The notes beneath the pieces were generated by a model. That model searched no databases, was not told where the DNA came from, and saw only the letters and a program-made list of their open reading frames with translations. 64,000 nucleotides of DNA, from contig CAVUUF010000014.1 of the NCBI GenBank assembly GCA_963744575.1, positions 186,001-250,000 on the forward strand. Direction: 5' to 3'. Of this stretch, positions 7,813-15,835 are shown piece by piece. Each line of letters starts with the position of its first letter. Positions within the stretch are counted from its first letter, which is position 1. The DNA is from Palsa-504 sp963744575 (GTDB lineage Bacteria; Actinomycetota; Actinomycetes; Streptosporangiales; Streptosporangiaceae). Made by a program: the position numbers and the translations under genes.

Positions 7813-8688
7813 CTACTCGACGATCTTGGAGATCGGGATTTCCAGGATGTCCTGCGCGCCGGCCGCCTTCAGGGCCGGTATCAGCGTGTTGACGCCGCGC
7901 TTGGGCACCACCGTCTCGACCGCGTTCATGTTCCCCCGGGCCAGCGTGGTGATGGTCGGCGAGGACAGGGCGGGCAGCATCTCGGTCACCGCGGCCAGCC
8001 GGTCCGCGGGCACGTTGAGCTTCAGCAGGACGTTGCCGCGGGCCTGGATGGCCCCGCGCAGCAGCAGCGCGATGTCCTCCATGGCCGCCCGCTTGCCGGC
8101 GTCCGCGAACGCCGGGGCGGCCGCGATCAGCTCGGTGTAGCTGGTCAGCAGCGTCTCCAGGATCCGCAGCCCGTTCTTGCGCAGCGACGAGCCGGTCTCG
8201 GTCAGGTCCACGATCGCGTCCACGATGTCGGGCACCTTGGCCTCGGTCGCGCCGTACGACGGTATGATCATCGCCTTGACCCCGCGCGCGTCAAGGAACC
8301 GCCTGGTCAGCGACGGGAACTCGGTGGAGATCCGGACGCCTTCCGGCATGTCGGCGGCGGACTGCCAGGACGCGGAGTCCGGGACCGCGAGCACCACCCG
8401 CACCGGCTGCGAGGTGGCCTTGGAATACTGCAGTTCGCCGAGCGAGACGACGTCGGCCTCGGTCTCGGCGATCCAGTCGCGGCCGGTGATGCCGAGGTCG
8501 AAAAGCCCGCGTTCGAGGTAGGACGGGATCTCCTGCGGGCGCAGGAACCGGACCTTGTCGATCCGCGGGTCGTCGATCGACGCGTGGTAGTCCCGATCCG
8601 AAGAGCGCCGGACGGTCAGGTCGGCCGCGTCGAAAAGCTCGAGGGTGGCCCGCTCGAGCGAGCCCTTGGGCAGTACCAGTGAAAGCAT
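7813..8688 (-). CDS. hisG: ATP phosphoribosyltransferase, long form
   Basis: First step of histidine biosynthesis, condensing ATP and PRPP. N-terminal MLSLVLPKGSLERATLELFD, LGITGRDWI and the IVDLTETGSSLRKNGLRILE phosphate-binding segment are diagnostic. The C-terminal part (LNVPADRLAAVTEMLPALSSPTI, then GVNTLIPALKAAGAQDILEI) is the regulatory HisG_C domain, so this is the long, self-sufficient form feedback-inhibited by histidine, without HisZ. In related actinobacteria hisE usually precedes hisG; here only 41 bp separate it from ribH, and hisE is absent. Confidence 0.95.
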   Translation of the reverse strand: MLSLVLPKGSLERATLELFDAADLTVRRSSDRDYHASIDDPRIDKVRFLRPQEIPSYLERGLFDLGITGRDWIAETEADVVSLGELQYSKATSQPVRVVLAVPDSASWQSAADMPEGVRISTEFPSLTRRFLDARGVKAMIIPSYGATEAKVPDIVDAIVDLTETGSSLRKNGLRILETLLTSYTELIAAAPAFADAGKRAAMEDIALLLRGAIQARGNVLLKLNVPADRLAAVTEMLPALSSPTITTLARGNMNAVETVVPKRGVNTLIPALKAAGAQDILEIPISKIVE

Positions 8689-8729
8689 GAGCGATCCCTA
8701 CGGGTCGGCACGGGTCAGCGAGAACGCGG

Positions 8730-9257
8730 TCAATGTCGCTGCGCGGCTGGCTCGGGGAGGGATCCGGGGTAGCCGTCGGCGTGAGCCCGGCGGATGGAGC
8801 GCAGCACGAGCGCGGTGTCGAGCGCTGCCACCACGGCCTCCCATCCCTTGTCTTCGCGGCTACCGGGCAGTCCGCACCGGTCCCGAGCCGACTCTACCGT
8901 GTCACAGGTCAGCACGCCGTTCCCGACCGGGGTGCTCGTGTCCAGCGCGACCCGGGTCAGGCCGGCCGTCACCGAGTCGCAGACGTACTCGAAGTGCGGG
9001 GTGCCGCCGCGGATGACCACGCCCAGGCAGGCCACCGCGTCGTGGTGCCTGGCGAGTTCGGCGGCCACCACCGGCAGTTCGATCGCGCCCGCCACCCGGA
9101 CCACGGCCGGCTCCGGCACGCCGCACGCGAGAGCCGCCGCGGTACCGCGCGCCACCAGGGAGTCGGTGATCTCCCGGTGCCAGCGGGTGGCCACGATGGC
9201 CAGGCTCAGCCCGGACGCGTCCACCACGGCGGCACCGGGGTGGCCGGCGCCGCTCAT
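8730..9257 (-). CDS. ribH: 6,7-dimethyl-8-ribityllumazine synthase
   Basis: Condenses 5-amino-6-ribitylaminouracil with dihydroxybutanone phosphate to form lumazine, the riboflavin synthase substrate; the family forms icosahedral or pentameric assemblies. Motifs: AGAIELPVVAAELARHHDAV, GVVIRGGTPHFEYVCDSVT and TPVGNGVLTCDTVESARDR. 175 aa, slightly longer than usual through a Pro/Ala-rich tail. Its ATG overlaps the ribBA stop by 4 nt, indicating coupled translation in the FMN-riboswitch operon. Confidence 0.95.
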   Translation of the reverse strand: MSGAGHPGAAVVDASGLSLAIVATRWHREITDSLVARGTAAALACGVPEPAVVRVAGAIELPVVAAELARHHDAVACLGVVIRGGTPHFEYVCDSVTAGLTRVALDTSTPVGNGVLTCDTVESARDRCGLPGSREDKGWEAVVAALDTALVLRSIRRAHADGYPGSLPEPAAQRH

Positions 9258-10543
9258 GCTGACTCGGACCCGCGGACGGCCCGCAGCTGACCGTTGAGCG
9301 ATGGGGAGGGTGATACCGCAGCCCGTTCGGTGTCGTTGAGGTCTTGAATCTGGTGCCCGAGCCGGTCCCGCTTGGTGACCAGGTACCTCAGGTTGTACGG
9401 AGTGACGGCGGGGGCCAGAGGGATCCGCGCGGTGATGTCCACTCCGCAGTCGGCTAGGCCGCTGACCTTGGCCGGGTTGTTGGTGAGCAGACGGACCGAG
9501 CGTATGCCCAGGTCGGCGAGCATCTGCGCGCCGGCCGAGTACTCCCTGGCGTCCACCGGCAGGCCGAGCTCGGTGTTGGCGTCCACCGTGTCGGCGCCGG
9601 CGTCCTGCAGCTCGTAAGCCTGCAGCTTGCTCAGCAGTCCCACGCCGCGGCCCTCCTGCCCGCGCAGGTAGAGCACCGCGCCGCGGCCCTCGGCCGCGAT
9701 CGCCGCCATGGCCGCGTCAAGCTGCGCGCCGCAGTCGCAGCGCAGCGAGCCGAACACGTCGCCGGTCAGGCACTCCGAGTGCAGCCGGGTGAGCACGTCC
9801 GGGCCGGTCACATCGCCTAGCGTCAGCGCCATGTACTCGGTGCCGTCGATCTCGTGCCGGTAGCCGAACGCCTGCCACTGGCCGTAGACGTTCGGGATCC
9901 GGGTCTGCGCCTGGCGGCTCAGCTGGCGCTCGTTGCGGCGGCGGTACTCGGCGAGCTGCGCGATGGAGATCAGCACGAGGTCATGGGCGGCCGCGAACGC
10001 CTGCAGGTCGGGCCGCCTGGCCATGGTGCCGTCGTCGTTCACCACCTCGGCCAGCACGCCCGCCTCCGGCAACCCGGCCAGCCGGGCCAGGTCAACCGCA
10101 GCCTCGGTGTGCCCGGCCCGGCGCAGCACGCCGCCTTCGGCGTAGCGGAGCGGGAACACATGGCCCGGGCGGACCAGGTCGGCGGCGGTCGTGGCCGGAT
10201 CGACGAGCTTGGAGATCGTCATGGCCCGGTCGGCGGCCGAGATGCCGGTGCCGATCCCGTCGCGCGCGTCCACGCTGAGCGTGAAGGCGGTGCGGTGGTG
10301 CTCGGTGTTGCGGGAAGTCATCTGCGGGAGCTGGAGCCGGTCGAGGTCGGCCTCACGCATCGGCACGCAGATCACGCCGCTGGTGTGGCGGATCATGAAG
10401 GCGAGCAATCCGGGGGTGGCCTGGCTGGCGGCGATGATGATGTCGCCCTCGTTCTCCCGGTTCTCGTCGTCCACGACCAGCACCGGGCGGCCCGCTGCGA
10501 TGTCCGAGATCGCGCGGTCAACGTCGTCGATCACCTTCACCAC
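9254..10543 (-). CDS. ribBA: Bifunctional DHBP synthase / GTP cyclohydrolase II
   Basis: Supplies both riboflavin precursors. The N-terminal RibB half makes dihydroxybutanone phosphate (VDDENRENEGDIIIAA acidic metal site, HTSGVICV, GVLRRAGHTEAAVDLARLAG). The C-terminal RibA half opens the GTP ring (HSECLTGDVFGSLRCDCG supplies the three zinc Cys; YLRGQEGRGVGLLSKLQAY and LLTNNPAK are conserved). Both active sites look intact in 429 aa. It overlaps ribE by 7 nt at its start and ribH by 4 nt at its end. Confidence 0.95.
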   Translation of the reverse strand: MVKVIDDVDRAISDIAAGRPVLVVDDENRENEGDIIIAASQATPGLLAFMIRHTSGVICVPMREADLDRLQLPQMTSRNTEHHRTAFTLSVDARDGIGTGISAADRAMTISKLVDPATTAADLVRPGHVFPLRYAEGGVLRRAGHTEAAVDLARLAGLPEAGVLAEVVNDDGTMARRPDLQAFAAAHDLVLISIAQLAEYRRRNERQLSRQAQTRIPNVYGQWQAFGYRHEIDGTEYMALTLGDVTGPDVLTRLHSECLTGDVFGSLRCDCGAQLDAAMAAIAAEGRGAVLYLRGQEGRGVGLLSKLQAYELQDAGADTVDANTELGLPVDAREYSAGAQMLADLGIRSVRLLTNNPAKVSGLADCGVDITARIPLAPAVTPYNLRYLVTKRDRLGHQIQDLNDTERAAVSPSPSLNGQLRAVRGSESA

Positions 10544-11166
10544 CTGGCACCTTCCGCGTTCTGGCCGCTCAGGAGTCGCTCCACGTACTTGGCGATCACG
10601 TCGACCTCAAGGTTCACGATGTCCCCCGGTTCTTTTGTGCCGAACGTCGTGCGCTTGAGCGTCTCCGGGATCAGGCAGACCTCAAACCAGGCGTCGGCGG
10701 TTTCCTGGTCGCTCAGCGCGGAGACCGTCAGGCTGACCCCGTCCACCGCGATCGACCCCTTCTTCACGACGTAGCGGGAGATGCTCCGGGGGAGGCTGAT
10801 GCGGACCTGGTCCCAGTGCGCGGCCGGCGTCCGGGAGAGGACCGTCGCGGTGGAGTCCACGTGGCCCTGGACGAGATGGCCGCCCAGGCGGTCGGCGAGG
10901 CGGACCGAGCGTTCGAGGTTGACCGGTGCCCCTTCGGTCAGCTGGCCCAGGCCGGACCGGTTCAGGGTCTCCCCCGTGACGTCCGCGGTGAAGGTCCCGT
11001 CCAGGATCTCGGTGACGGTCAGGCATACGCCATTGACCGCGATCGACTCGCCGAGTTCGGCGTCTTGCGCGTAGGGCGCGGCGCCGCGAACGGTGAGCCT
11101 GGCCGCGTCGCCGTGACGCTCTATGGTGGCGACCTCGCCGAGTTCTTGTACGATCCCGGTGAACAT
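10537..11166 (-). CDS. ribE: Riboflavin synthase, alpha chain
   Basis: Dismutates two lumazines into riboflavin. The start MFTGIVQELGEVATIE is the family N-terminus; the protein shows the internal duplication typical of the enzyme (GESIAVNGVCLTV in the first barrel, GSIAVDGVSLTV in the second) and GGHLVQGHVD. Length 209 aa is normal. ATG 11166 is preceded by GAGGAGGAG 8 nt away; an upstream-extended frame runs through the riboswitch and is not coding. First gene of the riboflavin operon; the deaminase/reductase ribD is not adjacent. Confidence 0.95.
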   Translation of the reverse strand: MFTGIVQELGEVATIERHGDAARLTVRGAAPYAQDAELGESIAVNGVCLTVTEILDGTFTADVTGETLNRSGLGQLTEGAPVNLERSVRLADRLGGHLVQGHVDSTATVLSRTPAAHWDQVRISLPRSISRYVVKKGSIAVDGVSLTVSALSDQETADAWFEVCLIPETLKRTTFGTKEPGDIVNLEVDVIAKYVERLLSGQNAEGARW

Positions 11167-11262
11167 CCGCGCTCTCCTCCTCAGAAGCCCGTTCATGAAC
11201 CGGCTCCGGGGGGCGCGGGTACGCGCTTCATGCGGCCCGGGAGTTACCCGGCCGCCTGCGTG

Positions 11263-11380
11263 CTGCCTCCCATCCGGACTTTCACCGTCGGTCCCGGAAT
11301 TTCGCCGGGTCAGCCGACCGCTGGTTGCGGACGGGTCGCGGACTATCACCGCCGGTTCGGAGTTTCACCGACCCCGGAGC
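11263..11380 (-). ncRNA. FMN riboswitch (RFN element)
   Basis: Read on the minus strand, the RNA begins GCUCCGGGGUCGGUGAAA, continues with GGCGGUGAUAGUCCGCGACCCG, a variable arm, then ACGGUGAAAGUCCGGAUGGGAG, which are the conserved RFN blocks in the right order. It ends about 97 nt before ribE. FMN binding should repress ribE-ribBA-ribH (and the co-transcribed hisG and NUDIX gene). The ribE Shine-Dalgarno GAGGAGGAG is downstream and could be sequestered; no obvious U-tracted terminator is seen, which favours translational control. Confidence 0.93.
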
Positions 11381-11459
11381 ACGCTTTACTGCTATAAGCC
11401 AGTGTGCCACACAAGGTATTCCGCGCCCGGCGGGGTGGTTGCCCGGCTGCGGCCGCAGC

Positions 11460-11504
11460 TGTTACTGCTATTACGGCTGTTGTGGCTGTTGTAACTGTTG
11501 TGGT
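11460..11504. repeat. Five degenerate 9-bp tandem repeats
   Basis: TGTTACTGC, TATTACGGC, TGTTGTGGC, TGTTGTAAC and TGTTGTGGT follow each other without gaps between the riboswitch and the HAD gene. The stretch is markedly poorer in GC than its surroundings. It could be a binding array or simple slippage; a CATCGATG element like that at 5834-5893 follows immediately. Confidence 0.6.
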
Positions 11505-11580
11505 GCCAGCGATGCTGCTCTGGCAGCAGCAATGTGGCATCGATGCTGTCCGGGCCGGGCTGTCGGCGGGGATGCGTAGG

Positions 11581-12276
11581 ATGCGGGGTGTGGCGGTCAG
11601 GGCGGTCATCTTCGACTGGGGCGGGACACTCACCCGGTGGCACAGCATCGACGTGGGCGAACTCTGGCGCGAGGTGTGCGCGCGGCACTACCCGACGGAC
11701 GAGGCGGCGGCGATGGCCGCGACGGTCCGCGCCGCCGAGGCCGAGCTGTGGCAGCGCGGCGAACGGTCGCACCAGAGCTCGACCCTGGACCACATCTTCG
11801 ACCGGGCCGGGGTCACCGCGTCGGCCGAGTTCCTGGCCAGCTACTTCGAGGCGTGGGACCCGCACACGTTCACCGACCCGGATGCGGTGCCGCTGCTACG
11901 CGAACTGCGACGGCGCGGCATCAAGATCGGCGTGCTCTCGAACACGATGTGGCCGCGTCACGCCCACGAGCAGATCTTCGTCAGGGACGAGGTGCTTGAG
12001 CTGATCGACGGCGCGGTCTACACCAGCGAGATCGACTGGGTCAAGCCGCATCCGGAGGCGTTCCGCGCGGCCATGGCGGCCATCGGCGAGACCGACCCGG
12101 CGGCGTGCGTGTTCGTCGGCGACCGGCCGTACGACGACGTCCACGGCGCCAAGAGCGCGGGCATGCGCGCGGTGCTCGTCTCGAACTCCGACGTGCCCGC
12201 CTTCGACGCCGCCGAGCCGGACGCGGTGGTTACCCGGCTGGCCGACCTGCTCAGCTACATCGAACGCTGGTCCTGA
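11581..12276 (+). CDS. HAD-superfamily hydrolase
   Basis: HAD-like protein of about 231 aa. Motif I is VIFDWGGTLT: the nucleophile Asp is present, but the usual second Asp (general acid/base) is Gly. Motif II is VLSNT, motif III the Lys in DWVKPHPE, motif IV VFVGDRPYDDVHGAKSAGM. Between motifs I and II lies a helical cap (residues about 20-95). The missing acid/base Asp argues against an ordinary phosphatase and leaves the reaction open. ATG 11581 is chosen; GTG 11590 and ATG 11572 are alternatives. It is transcribed away from the riboswitch and convergently toward the Lrp-type regulator. Confidence 0.8.
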   Translation: MRGVAVRAVIFDWGGTLTRWHSIDVGELWREVCARHYPTDEAAAMAATVRAAEAELWQRGERSHQSSTLDHIFDRAGVTASAEFLASYFEAWDPHTFTDPDAVPLLRELRRRGIKIGVLSNTMWPRHAHEQIFVRDEVLELIDGAVYTSEIDWVKPHPEAFRAAMAAIGETDPAACVFVGDRPYDDVHGAKSAGMRAVLVSNSDVPAFDAAEPDAVVTRLADLLSYIERWS

Positions 12277-12285
12277 CCAACTCCG

Positions 12286-13239
12286 CTAGTGGACCAATCC
12301 GGTGCGCTTGAGCGTCCGGATGATCGGCGCCGTCTGCACCGAGGTCACCCCGGGCAGCGCGGCGAGCTCGCCGGTCAGGTACCCATAGAGGTGCTCGCTG
12401 TCCCGGAAGATGGCGCTGGCGAGCAGGTTCGTCGGTCCTGTGGTGGCGGCCACGAACGGGATCTCGAGGTGCGCGGACATGGCGGTGCCGACCTCGTGCA
12501 GCCGGGCCGGCTCGACCGACAGCCACAACATGGCGTGCGTGTTCATGCCGAACGCCTGGTTGTCGAGGTCCACCTCGAAATACAGCAGGCCGGCCTGGCG
12601 GAGCTCATCGATCCGGCGCCGCACCGTCGATTCGTGCCAGTGGATCGCGGCGGCGAGCGCGGCGTTGCTGGTCCGCCCGTCGCGGGCAAGTTCGGCCAGG
12701 AGCGGCTCGTCCTCGGGCAGCAGGGCGCCCCGGGCCGGCGGGACGCGGCGCTGAGCGGGCTGCCCCAGCTGCGCCAGCTGCGCGGGGGACAGCGCGCGGC
12801 TGATTTCCCGCCACGCCCCCGGGGTGAAGTCGTGCAGGATGGAGTGCGCGGAGATCTGCACGACGCGCCGGCTGCCCGGCAGCCCGCGCAGGAACAGGGC
12901 GTCACGCTGCTCGGGGCTGCGGGCCTGGACGGTGCAGATGACTTCGGTCCCGCCCGAGGCGATGCGGACCCACTGGGTGTCCGGCCGCCGGGCCAGCGCT
13001 TCGGCGATGGAGCCGGCCCCGCCCGGAGTGGTCTGCAGCCGGACGAACCAGTAGGTCCAGCCCAGCCGGGAACCCTCGGGCACTCCGAGCACCCGCAGCC
13101 CCGCGGTCTCGGCCAGCCTGCGGTAGCGCCGGGCGGCGGTCTGGTCGGAAATCCCGGCGACGTCGGCGATGGTACGGAAAGATGCCCGGGGCTCGATCGT
13201 CAAGATATGGATAATCTGGCGGTCAAGCGCATCCAGCAT
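12286..13239 (-). CDS. Lrp/AsnC-family regulator, double-module
   Basis: A 317-aa protein with two Lrp-like modules: helix-turn-helix 1 at about residues 2-55 (MLDALDRQIIHILTIEPRAS, RTIADVAGISDQTAARRYRR) with a RAM-like domain, then a second helix-turn-helix (LLAELARDGRTSNAALAAAI, HESTVRRRIDELRQAGLL) and a C-terminal RAM domain. ATG 13239 has GGAAG 6 nt upstream; a longer frame to 13287 lacks support. It is divergent from the MFS exporter next door and is its likely local regulator, perhaps responding to an amino acid or small hydrophobic effector. Confidence 0.85.
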   Translation of the reverse strand: MLDALDRQIIHILTIEPRASFRTIADVAGISDQTAARRYRRLAETAGLRVLGVPEGSRLGWTYWFVRLQTTPGGAGSIAEALARRPDTQWVRIASGGTEVICTVQARSPEQRDALFLRGLPGSRRVVQISAHSILHDFTPGAWREISRALSPAQLAQLGQPAQRRVPPARGALLPEDEPLLAELARDGRTSNAALAAAIHWHESTVRRRIDELRQAGLLYFEVDLDNQAFGMNTHAMLWLSVEPARLHEVGTAMSAHLEIPFVAATTGPTNLLASAIFRDSEHLYGYLTGELAALPGVTSVQTAPIIRTLKRTGLVH

Positions 13240-13304
13240 CGGGACTTCCACAGAAATCAGGATAGTTGAAGTCGAGATCCGGCACATCTAGCGCTGATTG
13301 TGGA

Positions 13305-13333
13305 TTGATCTTTATGCGATGACGCAGCATGAT
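13305..13333 (+). promoter_or_regulatory. Candidate promoter of the MFS exporter gene
   Basis: TTGATC and CATGAT are separated by 17 bp, 41 bp upstream of the exporter start. The sequence CGCAGCATGATGTGCG overlapping the -10 has CGCA/TGCG dyad arms and is a possible site for the divergent Lrp-type regulator. Confidence 0.4.
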
Positions 13334-13374
13334 GTGCGACGCCTCGGGAAGGCGCCAGCTCATGGAGGGAACCG

Positions 13375-14946
13375 ATGGATAAGAAGTGGTGGACCCTGAT
13401 CGCGGTCTGTATCGGCATATTCATGCTGCTGCTCGACGTCACGATCGTCACGGTGGCTCAGCCCGCGATTCAGAGCGGACTGCACGCGGGCTTCAGCGAC
13501 GTGCAGTGGGTGCTGGACGCCTATGCCCTGACGCTGGCCTCGCTGCTGCTGACCTCCGGCGTGCTCGCCGACCGGTACGGCAGGAAGCGGGTGTTCGGGA
13601 TCGGCCTGATCGTGTTCACGCTGGGATCGCTGCTGTGCGGGCTGGCCCAGGATCCGCTGATGCTGATCCTGTCGCGGAGCGGGCAGGGCGTCGGCGGGGC
13701 GATGGTGTTCGCCACGTCCCTGGCGCTGCTCGGGCACAGCTTCCGCGGCCGGGACCGCGGCGTGGCGTTCGGGATCTGGGGCGCGGTCATCGGCGTGTCC
13801 ACCGCGCTCGGCCCCGTGCTCGGCGGAGTGATCACCACCAACTGGAGCTGGCGCGGGATCTTCCTGGTCAACGTGCCCATCGGCCTGGCCGCGATCGCGC
13901 TGACCGCGTGGAAGGCACAGGAATCCAAGTCGGCGCGGCCCACGCCGCCGGACTGGGCCGGGTTCGCGTTGTGGACCGTGGCCCTGGTCAGCCTGATCTA
14001 CGGGCTGATCCGGGCGGGCGAGACGAGCTGGTCGGATGCCGGCGTCGTCACGTGCCTGGCGATCGCGGGCGCCGCGCTGGCCGGGTTCATCGTGGCCGAA
14101 AGCCGCGTCCGCCATCCGATGTTCGACCTGTCGCTGCTGCGCGTGCCGACCTTCGCCGGGGGGTCGATCGCGGCGTTCGCGATGAACGGCTCGCTGTTCG
14201 CCGTGCTGCTGTACCTGGTCATTTACCTGCAAGACGTGCTCGGCTACTCGGCGCAGACGGCCGGCCTGCAGCTCGCCATCATCAGCGGCGCCCAGTTCGT
14301 CACCGCGACGATCGCCGGACGGCTGAGCGAGCGGGTGCCCGCCCGCTGGCTCATCGGGCCCGGCCTGTTCGGCGTCGGCGTCGGCCTGATCATAATGGGA
14401 GGGCTGTCCGGCGGCAGCGCCTGGACGCACCTGGTACCCGGCTTCATCGTGGGTGGCCTCGGCGCCGGCCTGGTCAATCCGCCGCTGGCCTCGACCGCGA
14501 TCGGGGTCGTCCCGCCGGAGAAGGCCGGGATGGCCTCGGGCATCAACGCCACGTTCCGCCAGGTGGGTATCGCGGCCGGCATCGCCGCCCTCGGCTCCAT
14601 CTTCACCGCCGGGATGGAGCGCAACCTGGCCCAGGCGCACCTTGCCGCAGCCTCGGCGCCGCGTATCGTCACCATGGTCCGCCAGGGCCAGGCCGGCCGG
14701 TTGCTGGCCAGCCTGCCCCCGGCGGCCCGCGGTCAGGTGGCCGGCGCGATCAGGTCGGGCTTCGCGGCCGGCCTCAACGACGTGCTGCTGGTGACCGCGG
14801 CCCTCGCCTTCGCCGGGGCGCTGTGCGCGCTGCTGCTCATCCGCAGCCGGGACTTCGTCCGGCCGGAGCGCACGGAGCCAGGGGGCGGCTCGCCGGTTAC
14901 CACGGAAGCCGGCGCGGATGGGGCGAGCCCGGTCCGTTCGGCCTGA
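13375..14946 (+). CDS. MFS exporter, EmrB/QacA (DHA2, 14-TM) type
   Basis: Proton-driven multidrug or metabolite exporter in the membrane. Starts MDKKWWTLIAVCIGIFMLLL with motif D1 (LDVTIVTVAQPAI), then motif A in the loop after TM2 (GVLADRYGRKRV), a TM4 GRSGQGVGGAM-like segment, and motif C with WRGIFLVNVPIG in TM5/6; the remaining hydrophobic segments bring the count to about 14 in 523 aa. GGAGG lies 7-8 nt before the ATG. Divergent from the Lrp-type regulator, with which it probably forms a sensor/exporter unit. The substrate is unknown. Confidence 0.88.
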   Translation: MDKKWWTLIAVCIGIFMLLLDVTIVTVAQPAIQSGLHAGFSDVQWVLDAYALTLASLLLTSGVLADRYGRKRVFGIGLIVFTLGSLLCGLAQDPLMLILSRSGQGVGGAMVFATSLALLGHSFRGRDRGVAFGIWGAVIGVSTALGPVLGGVITTNWSWRGIFLVNVPIGLAAIALTAWKAQESKSARPTPPDWAGFALWTVALVSLIYGLIRAGETSWSDAGVVTCLAIAGAALAGFIVAESRVRHPMFDLSLLRVPTFAGGSIAAFAMNGSLFAVLLYLVIYLQDVLGYSAQTAGLQLAIISGAQFVTATIAGRLSERVPARWLIGPGLFGVGVGLIIMGGLSGGSAWTHLVPGFIVGGLGAGLVNPPLASTAIGVVPPEKAGMASGINATFRQVGIAAGIAALGSIFTAGMERNLAQAHLAAASAPRIVTMVRQGQAGRLLASLPPAARGQVAGAIRSGFAAGLNDVLLVTAALAFAGALCALLLIRSRDFVRPERTEPGGGSPVTTEAGADGASPVRSA

Positions 14947-14972
14947 AAGACAGGGTTCGGGTCCGGCGGCCC

Positions 14973-15665
14973 TCAGCGGGCTTGCCGGACCCAAGCCGCG
15001 TGCTCGGTGGCCCGCTCGGCCTGGGCGCGGAGGGCCTGCACGGCGCGTGCGGGGTCGTCGGCGCCGTAGACCGCCGAGCCGGCCACGAACACGTCGGCAC
15101 CCGCCTCCGCGCAGCGCTCGATGGTCTCCTCGCTGACCCCGCCGTCCACCTGGAGCCACACCGCGGCGTCCCGGCCGCCGACCAGGGAGCGGGCCCGGCG
15201 CAGCTTCGGCAGCACCATGTCGAGGAAATGCTGACCGCCGAAGCCCGGCTCCACCGTCATCAGCAGCAGCATGTCAATCTCGGACATCAGGTCCGAGACA
15301 TGCTGCACCGGGGTGCCCGGGTTGACCGCGAGCCCGGCCCGGGCGCCCGCCGCCCGGATCGCGCGCAGCGTACGCACCGGGGCATGCACCGCCTCGGCGT
15401 GGATCGTCACGTTCCTCGCGCCGGCCTCGGCATACTCCGGCGCCCACCGGTCCGGGTCCTCGATCATCAGGTGGCAGTCGAGCGGCAGCGTGGCGTGCTT
15501 GAGCAGCGCCTCGACGACGGGCAGGCCCAGGGTGAGGTTCGGCACGAAGTGGTTGTCCATGACATCCACGTGCAGCCAGTCCGCGGCCGGGGCGACGGCG
15601 GCGGCCTCGTCGGCGAGCCGGGCGAAGTCGGCGGACAGGATGCTCGGCGAGATCTGAACGGCCAT
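14973..15665 (-). CDS. rpe: Ribulose-phosphate 3-epimerase
   Basis: Pentose phosphate pathway TIM-barrel enzyme interconverting ribulose and xylulose 5-phosphates. MAVQISPSILSADFARLADE, DWLHVDVMDNHFVPNLTLG (metal Asp and His), LDCHLMIEDP, MTVEPGFGGQHF and QVDGGVSEETI are all family motifs; 230 aa is normal. The ATG at 15665 has no Shine-Dalgarno: the 22 bp before it abut the left end of the tnpB element, so its native leader may have been displaced. Confidence 0.95.
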   Translation of the reverse strand: MAVQISPSILSADFARLADEAAAVAPAADWLHVDVMDNHFVPNLTLGLPVVEALLKHATLPLDCHLMIEDPDRWAPEYAEAGARNVTIHAEAVHAPVRTLRAIRAAGARAGLAVNPGTPVQHVSDLMSEIDMLLLMTVEPGFGGQHFLDMVLPKLRRARSLVGGRDAAVWLQVDGGVSEETIERCAEAGADVFVAGSAVYGADDPARAVQALRAQAERATEHAAWVRQAR

Positions 15666-15835
15666 CAAAATTGCGCGGCGGGTATTCCAGCCTTCAGGCT
15701 GGAGGTGAAGCCGCGCTCCCTCCTCTCTGTGTGCCCGCCCGGAAATGTCGGTAGCGGGCCGTAGGATCGGCCTGCCAGTGGCCCCGCCAGGCGGCAACCT
15801 CCGGAGCAGTGACCCACGTTGACTAGACGGATCGG

